DNA from: Ascaphus truei
Lineage: Eukaryota > Chordata > Amphibia > Anura > Ascaphidae
Direction of reading: 5' to 3'
Length of the DNA stretch: 64,000 nucleotides
Assembly: GCA_036426205.1 (NCBI GenBank)
Contig: CM071579.1
Span: 12,616,071 to 12,680,070 of the forward strand
Shown: positions 55,061 through 64,000 of the stretch, in pieces
Layout of the letters: each line of letters begins with the position of its first letter
Position numbering within the stretch: position 1 is the first letter of the stretch
Program-made: the position numbers and the translations under genes
The notes under the pieces: generated by a model
What the model was told of the DNA's origin: nothing
What the model saw: the letters and a program-made list of their open reading frames with translations, nothing else
Databases searched by the model: none

Positions 55061-56726
55061 ATGTAGAATTATGGTGGCACAGACACATTTAACATCCCAT
55101 ATACATAACACAACATAAATGTTCTGTATGTGATTGAACACTTCCTCCTTCAACAAAGACAATAAAACACAGTCTTCTGTAGAGATTTGTAGCTCCTATA
55201 ATAGCTGACAAGATTGCGCTCTTACACAAACATATATTTCATGTACTGTAGTTCTTGCGCTTCCCAGCTCTCATTGAGAAATACTATAAGATCAATTTCT
55301 TTCTTGTACTTGGATTTGCAAGTTGACATGCAAGCTTTTGTTTTCCCCTTATCATAGGTTGTAGATTTAGGGCTGGAACATTTTCTGTCGTGTTATGAGC
55401 AATTAAATTAATATACACGTTGCTGTAAGAAAAACAAAAGCCCTCCCAAACCTCTCGCAGTGTTTAATGAGTATGGCATAGTTTATTGATGTTATCTGAA
55501 AGCTGATACATTTGTAAAGGGAAATGTGTTATATCAAGTCATAAAATTAAATGTTGCATAGCAAAGCTGTAATCCACACATCTATTTAACTTTCTTTTTA
55601 ATAAATGCAGGATATTTTGCATAGAGGAGTCATAAGCTGGAGACTGTAAATGCCCATTGTGTGTGTTTTCCAGTACCGATAATGACATTTACTATTATTC
55701 TGTTATTTTAGCTTTCGTTTTTATATGATCTTATTCATAACCTAAACAGATACTAATTCTGTTTTATAGAGCACTGCTGAAAGAATATAAAATATAGTAC
55801 TTTAACTGCGGCTATTCCATGATAAATTTGGATAGATTCTACTTCTGTATGCCAATGGAAATTAAGCTATGAAAGAGATGTACAGTGGTGTATCTTTTTG
55901 GACATTGGATTACACAGAGGAGGGAGTTAATTATAGCATTAGCAACTCTGCAAGTTTTTTATTTCATCTCCTTTCATTAGATTTTCCAACTGTAAATGGG
56001 TAATAATGATAACATTTTAGCAAAGTACTTGGCTGTTTTTATAAGTTCATACAAGTGCTCCACGGAAGAGGGACTAGGAAGTGTCTGAGATGCCTGATGT
56101 GCGTGCTGAATCATTGGCACGTCTTCATGGGGAGTGTTTTTGTAATATGAAACGATAGCATAGAGGCCCCAAGACAGATCTCAATGGTCCCAAAGTCTCC
56201 ATTTAGTAAACTTTACAATGTTACTTATGTAAAATTGTCTAAGCAGAAGTCATTACAGCTTTAATGGTAATGGTTTGTTTCTATATACTGATGACTGTAT
56301 TTAAGGGATAATATCTAATGCAGAGGACCATTACCTGTCAGATAATGCTCTTGGGCGGCATAGATGTGTAATTAAAAATTCACTTTATGATTTAAATGAC
56401 TGGATTTCTAATGAAGCATCAGTCCATTGCAGAACATATCAACTTGTTAGTCATTGAGTGCTAGTGTCCCAAACTGCACTGGGGACGGGGTTTCACTAGT
56501 AACCACAGCATGTTGAAGTTACTCGAGTTGTAAGGATGATCAGGAGATTGTTGGAAAAAGTCCAACGGAAATAAGATGCCTGACAGGAAAGTTATGGATC
56601 CCAAATTAACAGTTATAATTGCTGGCAGGTCTACCATCTGCCTACATGATGGTAACCAAACCTTCAGTAGGAAACTGTGTGGTCTGCAGCATGGTCTTTC
56701 AGACAAAGATAAGACTAAGTTTTATA
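55061..56726. other. Intronic sequence, nothing recognised
   Basis: 1.7 kb of AT-rich DNA without a recognisable family or coding signal. Confidence 0.5.
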
Positions 56727-56734
56727 ACTTAGAG

Positions 56735-56905
56735 GAGAGGTTCTCAATTTCAGTCCTCAAGACCTCCCAACAGGTCAGGTTTTCAGGATTGCCCTGCTTC
56801 AGCACGGGCTCAGTCTTCGAGCCACTGATTGAGCCACCTGTACTGAAGCATAGATCCTTAAAACCTGACCTGGAGGCCCTTGAGTACTCGGGTTGGCCAC
56901 CTCTG
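56735..56905. mobile_element. hAT-type MITE, 'CAGGGGTGG' family, 8-bp TSD
   Basis: GAGAGGTTCTCAATTTCAG...GGGTTGGCCACCTCTG flanked by ACTTAGAG (56727-56734) and ACTTAAAG (56906-56913), 7 of 8 identical. The interior matches 19054 and 45193 (CAACAGGTCAGGTTTTCAGG). Confidence 0.88.
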
Positions 56906-57292
56906 ACTTAAAGGGTTGATCAAACATAGCCAGTCAAAAACATTTTTCCTTAGAATGATTTAATCACCATTTAAGGAAAAGTTGTACTAATAAATGAATT
57001 AATGTTTTGTCCAGGTCTGCTTAACGTAAGCATACGTATCAACTACTTGTGAGTTATGATAGCCTTATTAGTCAAGCAAACGGCAAAACAAGAAATCTAT
57101 TCACCTGCGGCTTATCACCAAAATACATAAGATAAAGAATGAAACCCCCCACCCCAAAAAACGTTTATTTACCCTGGAAATGTTAAAGCTTAAAAAAAAA
57201 TGTATGTACAATTTGTTTTAAAATGCTGTAATGAACCTATTAAACATGCCACGTCCCTTTGTTCACTTTTGTCCTAAGTGGGACTGACCCTT

Positions 57293-57990
57293 TAAGTATT
57301 GTATTGTATGTCTTTATTTATATAGCGCCAAAAGTGTACTCCACGCTTCACAAAGAATACAGTAAAGGGAATTATAATAATACAATAACCGCAGCAAAAT
57401 CAGACATTAGGAAAGGAATCCTTGCCCCGAAGAGCTTACAATCTAAGTGGTATGATGGGGGACTTACAGAGACTGCAGGTGAGGAAATAAGTGCACTAGA
57501 TGGCAGTGCTTGGCCACAATGGGTGGTAGGAGTGACTGTGGGTGTGGGACAATAGCCATGAGTGCAGGCTATTGGGATGCTTGATTTGTGGGGCGAGTTT
57601 TAAGGTTAGTCAGTATTAAATAAGAAGGTTAACACCATTTACAGGGGAAGAGATGGCAGTGAGGCGTGGGTGAGATCCGGTGTGTATGTCTGGGTTCAGG
57701 CTTAGGGGAGATCCCCAGCAGCAGGAAGGAGTAGATAGAGGGTGTGAATAGAGGATTTGTGTGGGTGTTTTTTATTGAGGGGTAAAGAAGTTGTTGTCTG
57801 AGAGGTGTATAAATAATGGTGCAGTGGGGAAGTTGGAGAGAACAGAGACGTTCACAAAGGAGTGAGGAAACAGTAAACAGAAAAAGCAATAGGAAGGGCA
57901 TAGTGAGATGCAGGAGGAGAGACTTCCCAGTTATTGGAGGAAAGGAAGACGACAAATAATCACAGCATTTAGCAAGTCAAGTTCTCACAG
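57293..57990 (-). mobile_element. L2/CR1-type LINE 3' end (antisense)
   Basis: Antisense LINE tail: TTATTTATATAGCGCCAAAAG, CCCCGAAGAGCTTACAATCTA, GGAGATCCCCAGCAGCAGGA. The AATACAATAC-like tail at 57293 marks the LINE 3' end. It is 5' truncated and non-coding. Confidence 0.72.
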
Positions 57991-58159
57991 TTGCAAAGTT
58001 GTTGTTGTGCAGAGTCCAGATCTTCCTCTAATCTTCACCTCCAATTTCAACTCCAAAATTAACTCTACAGACACTTTAAATGTGACACTTTGATGTTACA
58101 CACAGCCATATGGCTCACATTCATTAAGTGAATATAAAACCGTGTTACTAGAATGTTGA

Positions 58160-58528
58160 AAGCTACTTCAAATGTGACATAAATACACAGTGCAATACCT
58201 ATATATTCTCTTGAAAAAAGGGGTCATTTAGTTTAACCCTTTGGCCAAAGCATCTTAAGCCTGCTGCCACTTTCAAGGCATGACCGTAGCAGGTCCTAAC
58301 ACTCCCTGGGTTAAAATTCTTATTAACCTGTATAATTACTGGAAGAATGATCACATTGGATCTGTCGTAACCTGGCAAAATGAAACTGGCCTGCCAACTT
58401 GGAAAGTGGGGAGGGGCAAGCTTAAACCTTGGGGGGGGAGGAGCCACTACTTCCCCAAATCTGCTTTTTTGTTGTATGACATTTAGCTACACCCACTAGC
58501 ACTCCTTTTGACACTTAAAATATATATA

Positions 58529-58580
<52 letters not shown>

Positions 58581-58870
58581 GTGGTAATGGTTGGTTTCTC
58601 AGAGCTTTTTGGTATCGGTGTGTTTGTTACTAGAATGTTGCAAAGACTCTCAGCCCCTGTAAGCTCAGAACCCAACAGAGGAGATACCATAGCATGGTTT
58701 GCAAGCTTAAAAATGCGTTAGCCAGAGAATTAAACTAAAAGGCCCTCACTTACTGTATGAAGAAAAACAGGTAAGTATTTAACTATATGATTTGTCAAAT
58801 TGGATGTAGCACTGAGACTTTTTGTCTTTTGTTATATTACAGGAATGTTGACAGAGTAAGTACCAGCGAT
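58160..58870. repeat. Unclassified dispersed repeat, also at 18700-19045
   Basis: Shares GTGACATAAATACACAGTG, AACCCTTTGGCCAAAGC and GCTTAAACCTTGGGGGG with 18700-19045. The right part ends in the inverse of the left start of the other copy (GAGACTTTTTGTCTTTTGTT near 58828), suggesting terminal inverted repeats. A TA microsatellite lies inside. Confidence 0.68.
58520..58578. repeat. (TA)n microsatellite
   Basis: Nearly pure TA run. Confidence 0.96.
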
Positions 58871-59103
58871 AAGAAATAGCCAGATCTGGAAGCAAAATAC
58901 AATTTTAAATATGAGTAGAAGGGCCACAAATATATTATAACGTAATTCTGGATACATTTAAAGCCTTAAACATATTATACTTGGAGAATTTGCAAACATG
59001 TATAGCACCTGTACCATATATATTTATATTACCTTGTCTTACAAGGGAATTTTAGTATGAAAACTGGTATTTAGCTGCCTGTGCCTCTACAATGAGATTA
59101 GTA

Positions 59104-59290
59104 GAGAGTCCTGAGGCCGAGTCTATCTATGGTGCAGGCGACTGACGGAGCACACGGCTTCTCACGTGCCTGTCAGCTGTGCGATCTGTGGACTGCAGAT
59201 CCTTGTCGGAGGCGTGGTCGATGACGTCACAGAGCTGGCTCGCCCTCATTGGGCGAACCGCTCATGTGACCCGGCCATCGCGAGACCTAT
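59104..59290. mobile_element. Harbinger-type MITE fragment
   Basis: AGGCCGAGTCTATCTATGG at the left and GGCTCGCCCTCATTGGGCGAA inside match the GC-rich MITE family at 3531, 15885 and 49912. The right terminus is not found. Confidence 0.55.
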
Positions 59291-59504
59291 TCTGGTAGCT
59301 TCAAAGTTGTCATTGCCAAATCGTTTTGGCATGTTAAGAACTCACGATATGAAATATGTAAAAGACGGTATTCTCTATTGCAAATCGCATTTTCTAAACC
59401 GCATGTTGTATTTGGTTCACGAGCGAAATGACGTGAAGATGCGATTTCCCTCCATAGCCTGGACGAGGGCAACTTCCTAACTTAATCGTATCGCCAGTTG
59501 TATA

Positions 59505-60405
59505 TATCCCCTCAAACCTCCCTCCAAATAAATTAGGGAGAGATGCCTGTGCTGAAAAAGGAACATACCTCAGGTACCCTGGGGGGATATGCCAATGTCT
59601 ATACAACGTATATTTAAATGAGTTATACATGCTAAAATATATCCTTAAGGCCAATCAGTCTAAAGATCCTTGTGATGAAGGGGGCACCAGTATCAGACCT
59701 AACAGTATTAGAACCCACAACCCTGCCATCTAGGGCAGACGTTCTAGCATTGAACTAATCCGTTTTAAAGTCTCCTTTGATTTCTATAGCAGGTTTTAGC
59801 CCACTTCCCCAGCAGTGCAAGATATTTGCAACACTTTGCTATTTGTGATAATTTGTTGCCAATATTCCCAGCAGTTTGACTTTTAAACTGTAAAAGTGCA
59901 TAATGTTACCTTAGTAATATAGTAGCTGCCGAGTTATATATCCTGCTTTATAATGAAAGGATGCTTTAAAACTGATTAAAAATGGCATTGAGTTGAATTT
60001 AAAAAAAAATAGTTATCTAATACTACAGAACTTTTTATTTAAAGAAAAAAAAAAACATTTCAGGTGTTTTGCTGCTTTAATGGAAGCCAGGGGGAGGGGT
60101 TACAGGTGTGAGTAGCAGAGCTTAAAAGTATGCAGTGACAGCGGCATTTCCCAGCATTTGGGTTAGTTCAATGCTAGAGCTGCTGCCCTGGCAGGGTTGT
60201 GGGTTCTAATACTGTTTGGTCTGATGCTGGTACCCCTTTAATCACAAGGGCCTTTAGACTGATTGGTCTTGAGGATATATTTTAGGATGTGTGACTCATT
60301 TAAATATACTTTGTATAGGCGTTGGCATATCTCCCAGGAGCTGTGCTCCTTTTTCAGCACAGGCATTTCTCCCTCATTTATTTGTAGGGTGGTTTGAGGG
60401 GACAA
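59505..60405. repeat. Foldback with two tRNA-like heads
   Basis: The left arm (59505-59770) and right arm (60155-60405) are inverted repeats with a roughly 385-bp spacer. Each has a tRNA-like block at its inner end: TTAGTTCAATGCTAGA as A box and GTTGTGGGTTCTAATAC as a decayed B-box/T-arm (59705-59762 on -, 60158-60215 on +). It looks like two opposed tRNA-derived SINEs, or one foldback that captured such a head. Confidence 0.75.
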
Positions 60406-60407
60406 CC

Positions 60408-62005
60408 TGTATTTCCTCGATTCTAAGACGCACCTTTTTTTCCCCATTTTCACATGTGTGAAATCAGGATGCGTCTTAGAAACGGGGCTGCAAGGGGGCG
60501 CTGCTGGAACAGGCGCAGCGGGGATGCTTATGTAACGGTGTTTTCCCAGGGCCCTTCTGATCCTGACCCCTATGTGAGAAACTGCCCCCCGTTACGTGTC
60601 ATGTTATGTGGTGCACCTGCTGGCTCACAGGACTCCTGAGTCTCCCGCTCGTTGGTAGTGGGGATTTCACCATGACAGGCGTGTGAGGTAGTGCTGAGTT
60701 CTACTCACAGTTGGTACAGCGCCTCCATCCCTTCCAGATCCCCACGACAGCAGGCAGGAGTCTCTGGAAGAGAACCCCTGGGTGCATCTTCTTCCTGATT
60801 AACTCCAGTCTCAGGCAAGAAGGGTCTTTGAATCGAGGGCATCTTTATTGGCATCATACATGGCAGACTGCCCATCATAGCGGCCGGTACTTAGCCGCAC
60901 ATCAGCATAGTTGCCCACCTCAAGGAAGTTCCCTCCTGACTCTGTAATAGAGGCAGGGATATCTCTGCCACCTCTCCCCTAAGGGAGGGCCACCATCTGT
61001 GCCAGAGCCCTGACACAGTGTGGGGTCAGCTTGTCACTCTGCAACTACTGACACTTGAGCTGCACAGACTTACAGCTCTTGCACCAGGCACTTGCCTTAG
61101 ACAGAACACACTAACCATTGGAAGTGATGTGCATTATATAGCTCCAGAAAGACCCACCCCTGTGTCACTATCAGTGGACACAGAGCATGCTGTCACTTCC
61201 TTTGCTTCACACTACACATCACACAGGGGTTGAGGGCAAACCTCCATGATGACTTCTGGCAAACCTGCCCTCTTAACTGGAATTACTGCACAATATGAGA
61301 GAGGCATGTAAACCCAAAATTACACAGGGCCACACTTACAAGGGGTTCCAGCGCCCCTCAGCAGTGCAGCAGCAGTTCACCAGCTCTGACCACGGCCGTT
61401 AAGCCCCCCTCCCTCCTTCCCCCCACTGGCGACTCATGTGAACGGGACCGGAACTCCTCCCCTCCCTCCAAAATGGCCGACTGTTAAGCTCCCGGCGACC
61501 CTCTGATCAGGGAAGGGGTGGCTGATGTGTGCACGGGACATGCATAGGTTGCTATCTACCTTTTAAAATACTTAAGCGTTAATTATATAACAGACTGGTG
61601 TGTCATTCTCTCTACACTTTCATGTATCCAGTATATACTGTATATAGTTGCATTATTTCATATAGCAAGGAGTACATCCCTTTCCACATTCATTGCTTAT
61701 CTACAACGTCTTTCAAGGTATTTTCTGCAACTATATTTTTATATTTGTAGCAAAAAAATTGTATAAGACAGCTGAGGTTTCTGTAAATACAGTATCTGTC
61801 CTGCAGTATATTAATGTACTTTCTAGTAGCTTTATACAATTAAAAATAAAATCAAAGAGAATACTATTATTAAAAATCAGCTACTTTATATGGCCATGGT
61901 TGTAAAAAGCTCTGAGGAATGAAATATTTAATGTAGTGTTTCTTTTTTGGCCCAAAATTATTTTATTAAATCAATGGCGCGTCTTAGAATTGAGGAAATA
62001 TGGTA
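60408..62005. mobile_element. hAT-like element with TATTTCCTCGATTCTAAGACGC termini, interrupted
   Basis: The left end (60410-60434) and right end (61976-62000, inverse: TATTTCCTCAATTCTAAGACGC) are inverted repeats. No clean 8-bp duplication could be read. The interior contains a probable LTR and AT-rich sequence without transposase. Confidence 0.6.
60531..61340 (-). mobile_element. Probable solo LTR, right border uncertain
   Basis: It begins TGTAACGGTGTTTTCCC like other LTR ends here, has AATAAA on the - strand near 60847, and may end CACACTTACA at 61340. The five-base flanks (GCTTA, AGGGG) do not match, so the border is not confirmed. Confidence 0.45.
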
Positions 62006-62036
62006 AATACAACTGGAGATACTCTCCAGTTAGGAA
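61341..62036. other. Interior of the hAT-like element and adjoining sequence
   Basis: GC-rich to about 61530, then AT-rich. No coding signal. Confidence 0.45.
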
Positions 62037-63672
62037 CTTCTTCCTCCCTTCCTCCTCCTTTCCTCCTTCCTCCCTCCTTCCTCCCTCCTTCCTTCCTTCC
62101 TTCCTCCCTTCCTCCTTCCTTCCTCCCTCCTTCCTTCCTCCCTCCTTCCTTCCTTCCTCCTTCCTTCCTCCCTCCTTCCTTCCTCCCTTCCTCCCTCCCT
62201 CCCTCCTTCCTCCNNNNNNNNNNNNNNNNNNNNNNNNNNNNNNNNNNNNNNNNNNNNNNNNNNNNNNNNNNNNNNNNNNNNNNNNNNCTCCCCTGCTCTT
62301 TAGTCTACTTTCTCCCTCCCTCCCATCCTTCCCTGTCCCTGTTTCCTCCGGCCTCCCTCCTCTCCCTCCTGCCTGCCTCTTCCTCCTCTTCCATCTTCCT
62401 TCCTCGCCTTCCTCCTCCTTCCTCCTTCCTCCTTCCTTCCTCCTTCCTTCCTTCCTTCCCCTTCCTCCGGAGGATATCACAATTTCTATCTTGCTGGCCT
62501 ATGAGGAGAAAAAATGTGCGTTCTTTACCAGGCATTTTATCCTTTTGCAGTTTTCGGTTGCTTTTTAAAATACGAGATTGCAAAAAAATGCAATTTTGCT
62601 CATTCCCCTCCAGATTTGCCCTGCAGGAATGAAAACATGGAAGTTTTTGGACATGCAAACAGGGCTTACAGAGAGCAAAACACGCAAATGTGCTTGTAAA
62701 GCGTACTTTAGATGCCTGAAGCAACGACATAAGCCCCTAAGGTCTTTGCGGGGGGGATTTGGCATGTAAAAGAGCAGGAAGGCCGGTTCCCCGCTGTGGA
62801 CGGATGCTGCAAGGACAAAAGCCGCCCCACATTGGGGCCGGCCGCTGCGTAGGGGCGCCGCACTGCGCCGACAGAAACTCCTGCCTCTCAAGAAAATTGA
62901 GGTCAGATACTACCCGGAGCGCTAGGCCACGCCCCTGATCAGCCAATGATGGCGAGCCTGCTGGGCCTTCCTTCTCCCCTCCAGCCTCCCTCCCTCCCCC
63001 CCCCCCCCCCCCCTCCCTCCCTCCCTCCCTCCCTCCTTCCTCCCTCCCTCCCTCCTTCCTCCCTTCCTCCCTCCCTCCTTCCTCCCTTCCTCCTTCCTTC
63101 CTCCCTTCCTCCTTCCTTCCTCCCTTCCTCCTTCCTTCCTCCTTCCATCCTTCCTTCCCCCTTCCTCCGGAGGGATATCACAATTTCTATCTTGCTGGCC
63201 TTGAGGTAGCGAGAAAAAAATGTGCGTTCTTTACCAGGCATTTTATCCTTTTGCAGTTTTCGGTGCTTTTAAAATACGAGATTGCAAAAAAAATGCAATT
63301 TTGCTCATTCCACCCAGATTTGCCCTGCAGGAATGAAAACATGGAATGTTTTGGACATGCAAACAGGGCTTACAGGAGAGCAAAACACGCAAATGTGCTT
63401 GTAAAGCGTACTTTAGATGCCTGAAGCAACTAGCATAAGCCCCTAAGGGTCTTTGCGGGGGGGATTTGGCCAGTGGAAGAGCAGGAAGGCCGGGTCCCCG
63501 CTGTGGACGGATGCTGCAAGGACAAAAGCCGCCCCACGATGGGGCCGGGCCCGCTGCGAGGGGGCGCCGCACTGCGCCGACAGAAACTCCTGCTCTCAAG
63601 AAAATTGAGGTCAGGACTAACCCCGGAGCGCTAGGCCACGCCCCCTGATCAGCCAATGAGGGCGAGCCTGCT
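62037..63672. repeat. Tandem duplication with polypyrimidine tracts beside an assembly gap
   Basis: Two copies of a (TTCC/TCCC)n tract followed by about 500 bp: 62462-62960 and 63161-63666. The copies differ mainly by single-base indels, often in homopolymers. It may be a real recent duplication, but the indel pattern next to a gap suggests unpolished long-read or misassembled sequence. Confidence 0.85.
62214..62287. other. Assembly gap (74 N)
   Basis: Seventy-four Ns within the TTCC-rich tract. ORFs spanning it are meaningless. Confidence 1.
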
Positions 63673-64000
63673 GGGTGATGTCATGGCCACTCCCCTGTCA
63701 CCCACCCCCCGCTCCTCTCTTTCCCCCTGCAGCTCTCTGCAGACTGGGGAACGCTGCTGCACGTGCCGCCTGCCGCGCAGGCACCGGGGCCCTAGCCTAA
63801 AGCATTGCTTTCTGTCGCTTCCTGCTCTGGCAATGAAAGAGTTAGGGAACACTCAATTTCTTGCTGTATTACATTTATAGCTCAGCTTTTTATGTGCTAA
63901 GGTTGCCAAGAAAACATTACAAAGAGCTGTAATTCAGTGCATGCCCACCTATCTGTGAATGTGTTTATTGTTATTGCTTTCCATGGATAAGAGGGAATTA
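63673..64000. other. GC-rich MITE-like end, then intron
   Basis: The segment to about 63802 ends GGGGCCCTAGCCTAA, resembling a Harbinger terminus with TAA. Its left end is unclear. The rest of the window shows nothing recognisable. Confidence 0.4.

Noticed and set aside
60531..61340. Solo LTR with confirmed borders
   Set aside because: Ends look LTR-like but flanking pentamers do not match, so it is kept only as a low-confidence feature.
9120..64000. Further NELL1 exons downstream
   Set aside because: Scanned for a short EGF exon (a Cys-rich, CVCPSGFTG-like sequence) with splice sites and found none. Large introns are expected.

Overview
This is vertebrate intronic DNA from a large, repeat-rich genome, most likely an amphibian and probably a frog. 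The only host coding sequence I can support is one 123-bp exon (8997-9119, + strand). It encodes a six-cysteine EGF-like domain that I recognise as NELL1, a secreted multi-EGF glycoprotein gene known for very long introns. The splice sites are clean, and the rest of the window reads as the introns either side of it. The amphibian call rests on the repeat mix: CR1 and L2 LINEs, Penelope-like (PLE) remnants, Ty3/Gypsy-type solo LTRs, and hAT, Harbinger and piggyBac MITEs. No species can be named.

Layout. 1-8.4 kb: CR1 3' end, a perfect 77-bp inverted repeat, a hAT MITE, a Harbinger MITE, two hammerhead-like repeats, and a 1.6-kb solo LTR containing a foldback insertion and a minisatellite. 8.4-15.2 kb: the NELL1 exon, quiet intron, a CORE-SINE and a Harbinger element. 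15.2-23.5 kb: a 2.66-kb palindrome flanked by a 12-bp direct repeat, several other foldbacks, tRNA-like sequences and a 33-bp-unit minisatellite. 23.9-34.9 kb: a solo LTR inside another repeat, then an L2 LINE split by a 5-kb non-autonomous LTR retroelement and by a hAT-like insertion. 35-46.7 kb: a solo LTR, an L1-like 3' end, hAT and piggyBac MITEs, a PLE GIY-YIG remnant next to another palindrome, and a solo LTR nested in a piggyBac-like MITE. 46.7-64 kb: long stretches with little recognisable, more MITEs, a 1.5-kb solo LTR, a foldback with tRNA-like heads, and a tandem duplication beside a run of Ns that looks like an assembly problem.

The most interesting signal is a set of seven dispersed motifs. 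Each has a YTGANRA-like core, a short stem-loop, GAAA, then a self-complementary ACGT, ACGCGT or ACGTACGT block ending in a non-G base. This resembles a hammerhead ribozyme with a palindromic helix III, as known from PLEs and retrozymes. The two core positions that pair in the hammerhead fold (C3-G8) change together to U-A in four of the seven. All seven also share one extra A before stem II, a real departure from the canonical hammerhead. A PLE endonuclease remnant lies in the same window.

Nested insertions give relative ages: piggyBac-like MITE then LTR (43.2-44.6 kb); palindrome then Harbinger MITE (15.9 kb, with an empty site in the opposite arm); L2 then LTR retroelement (26.4 kb).
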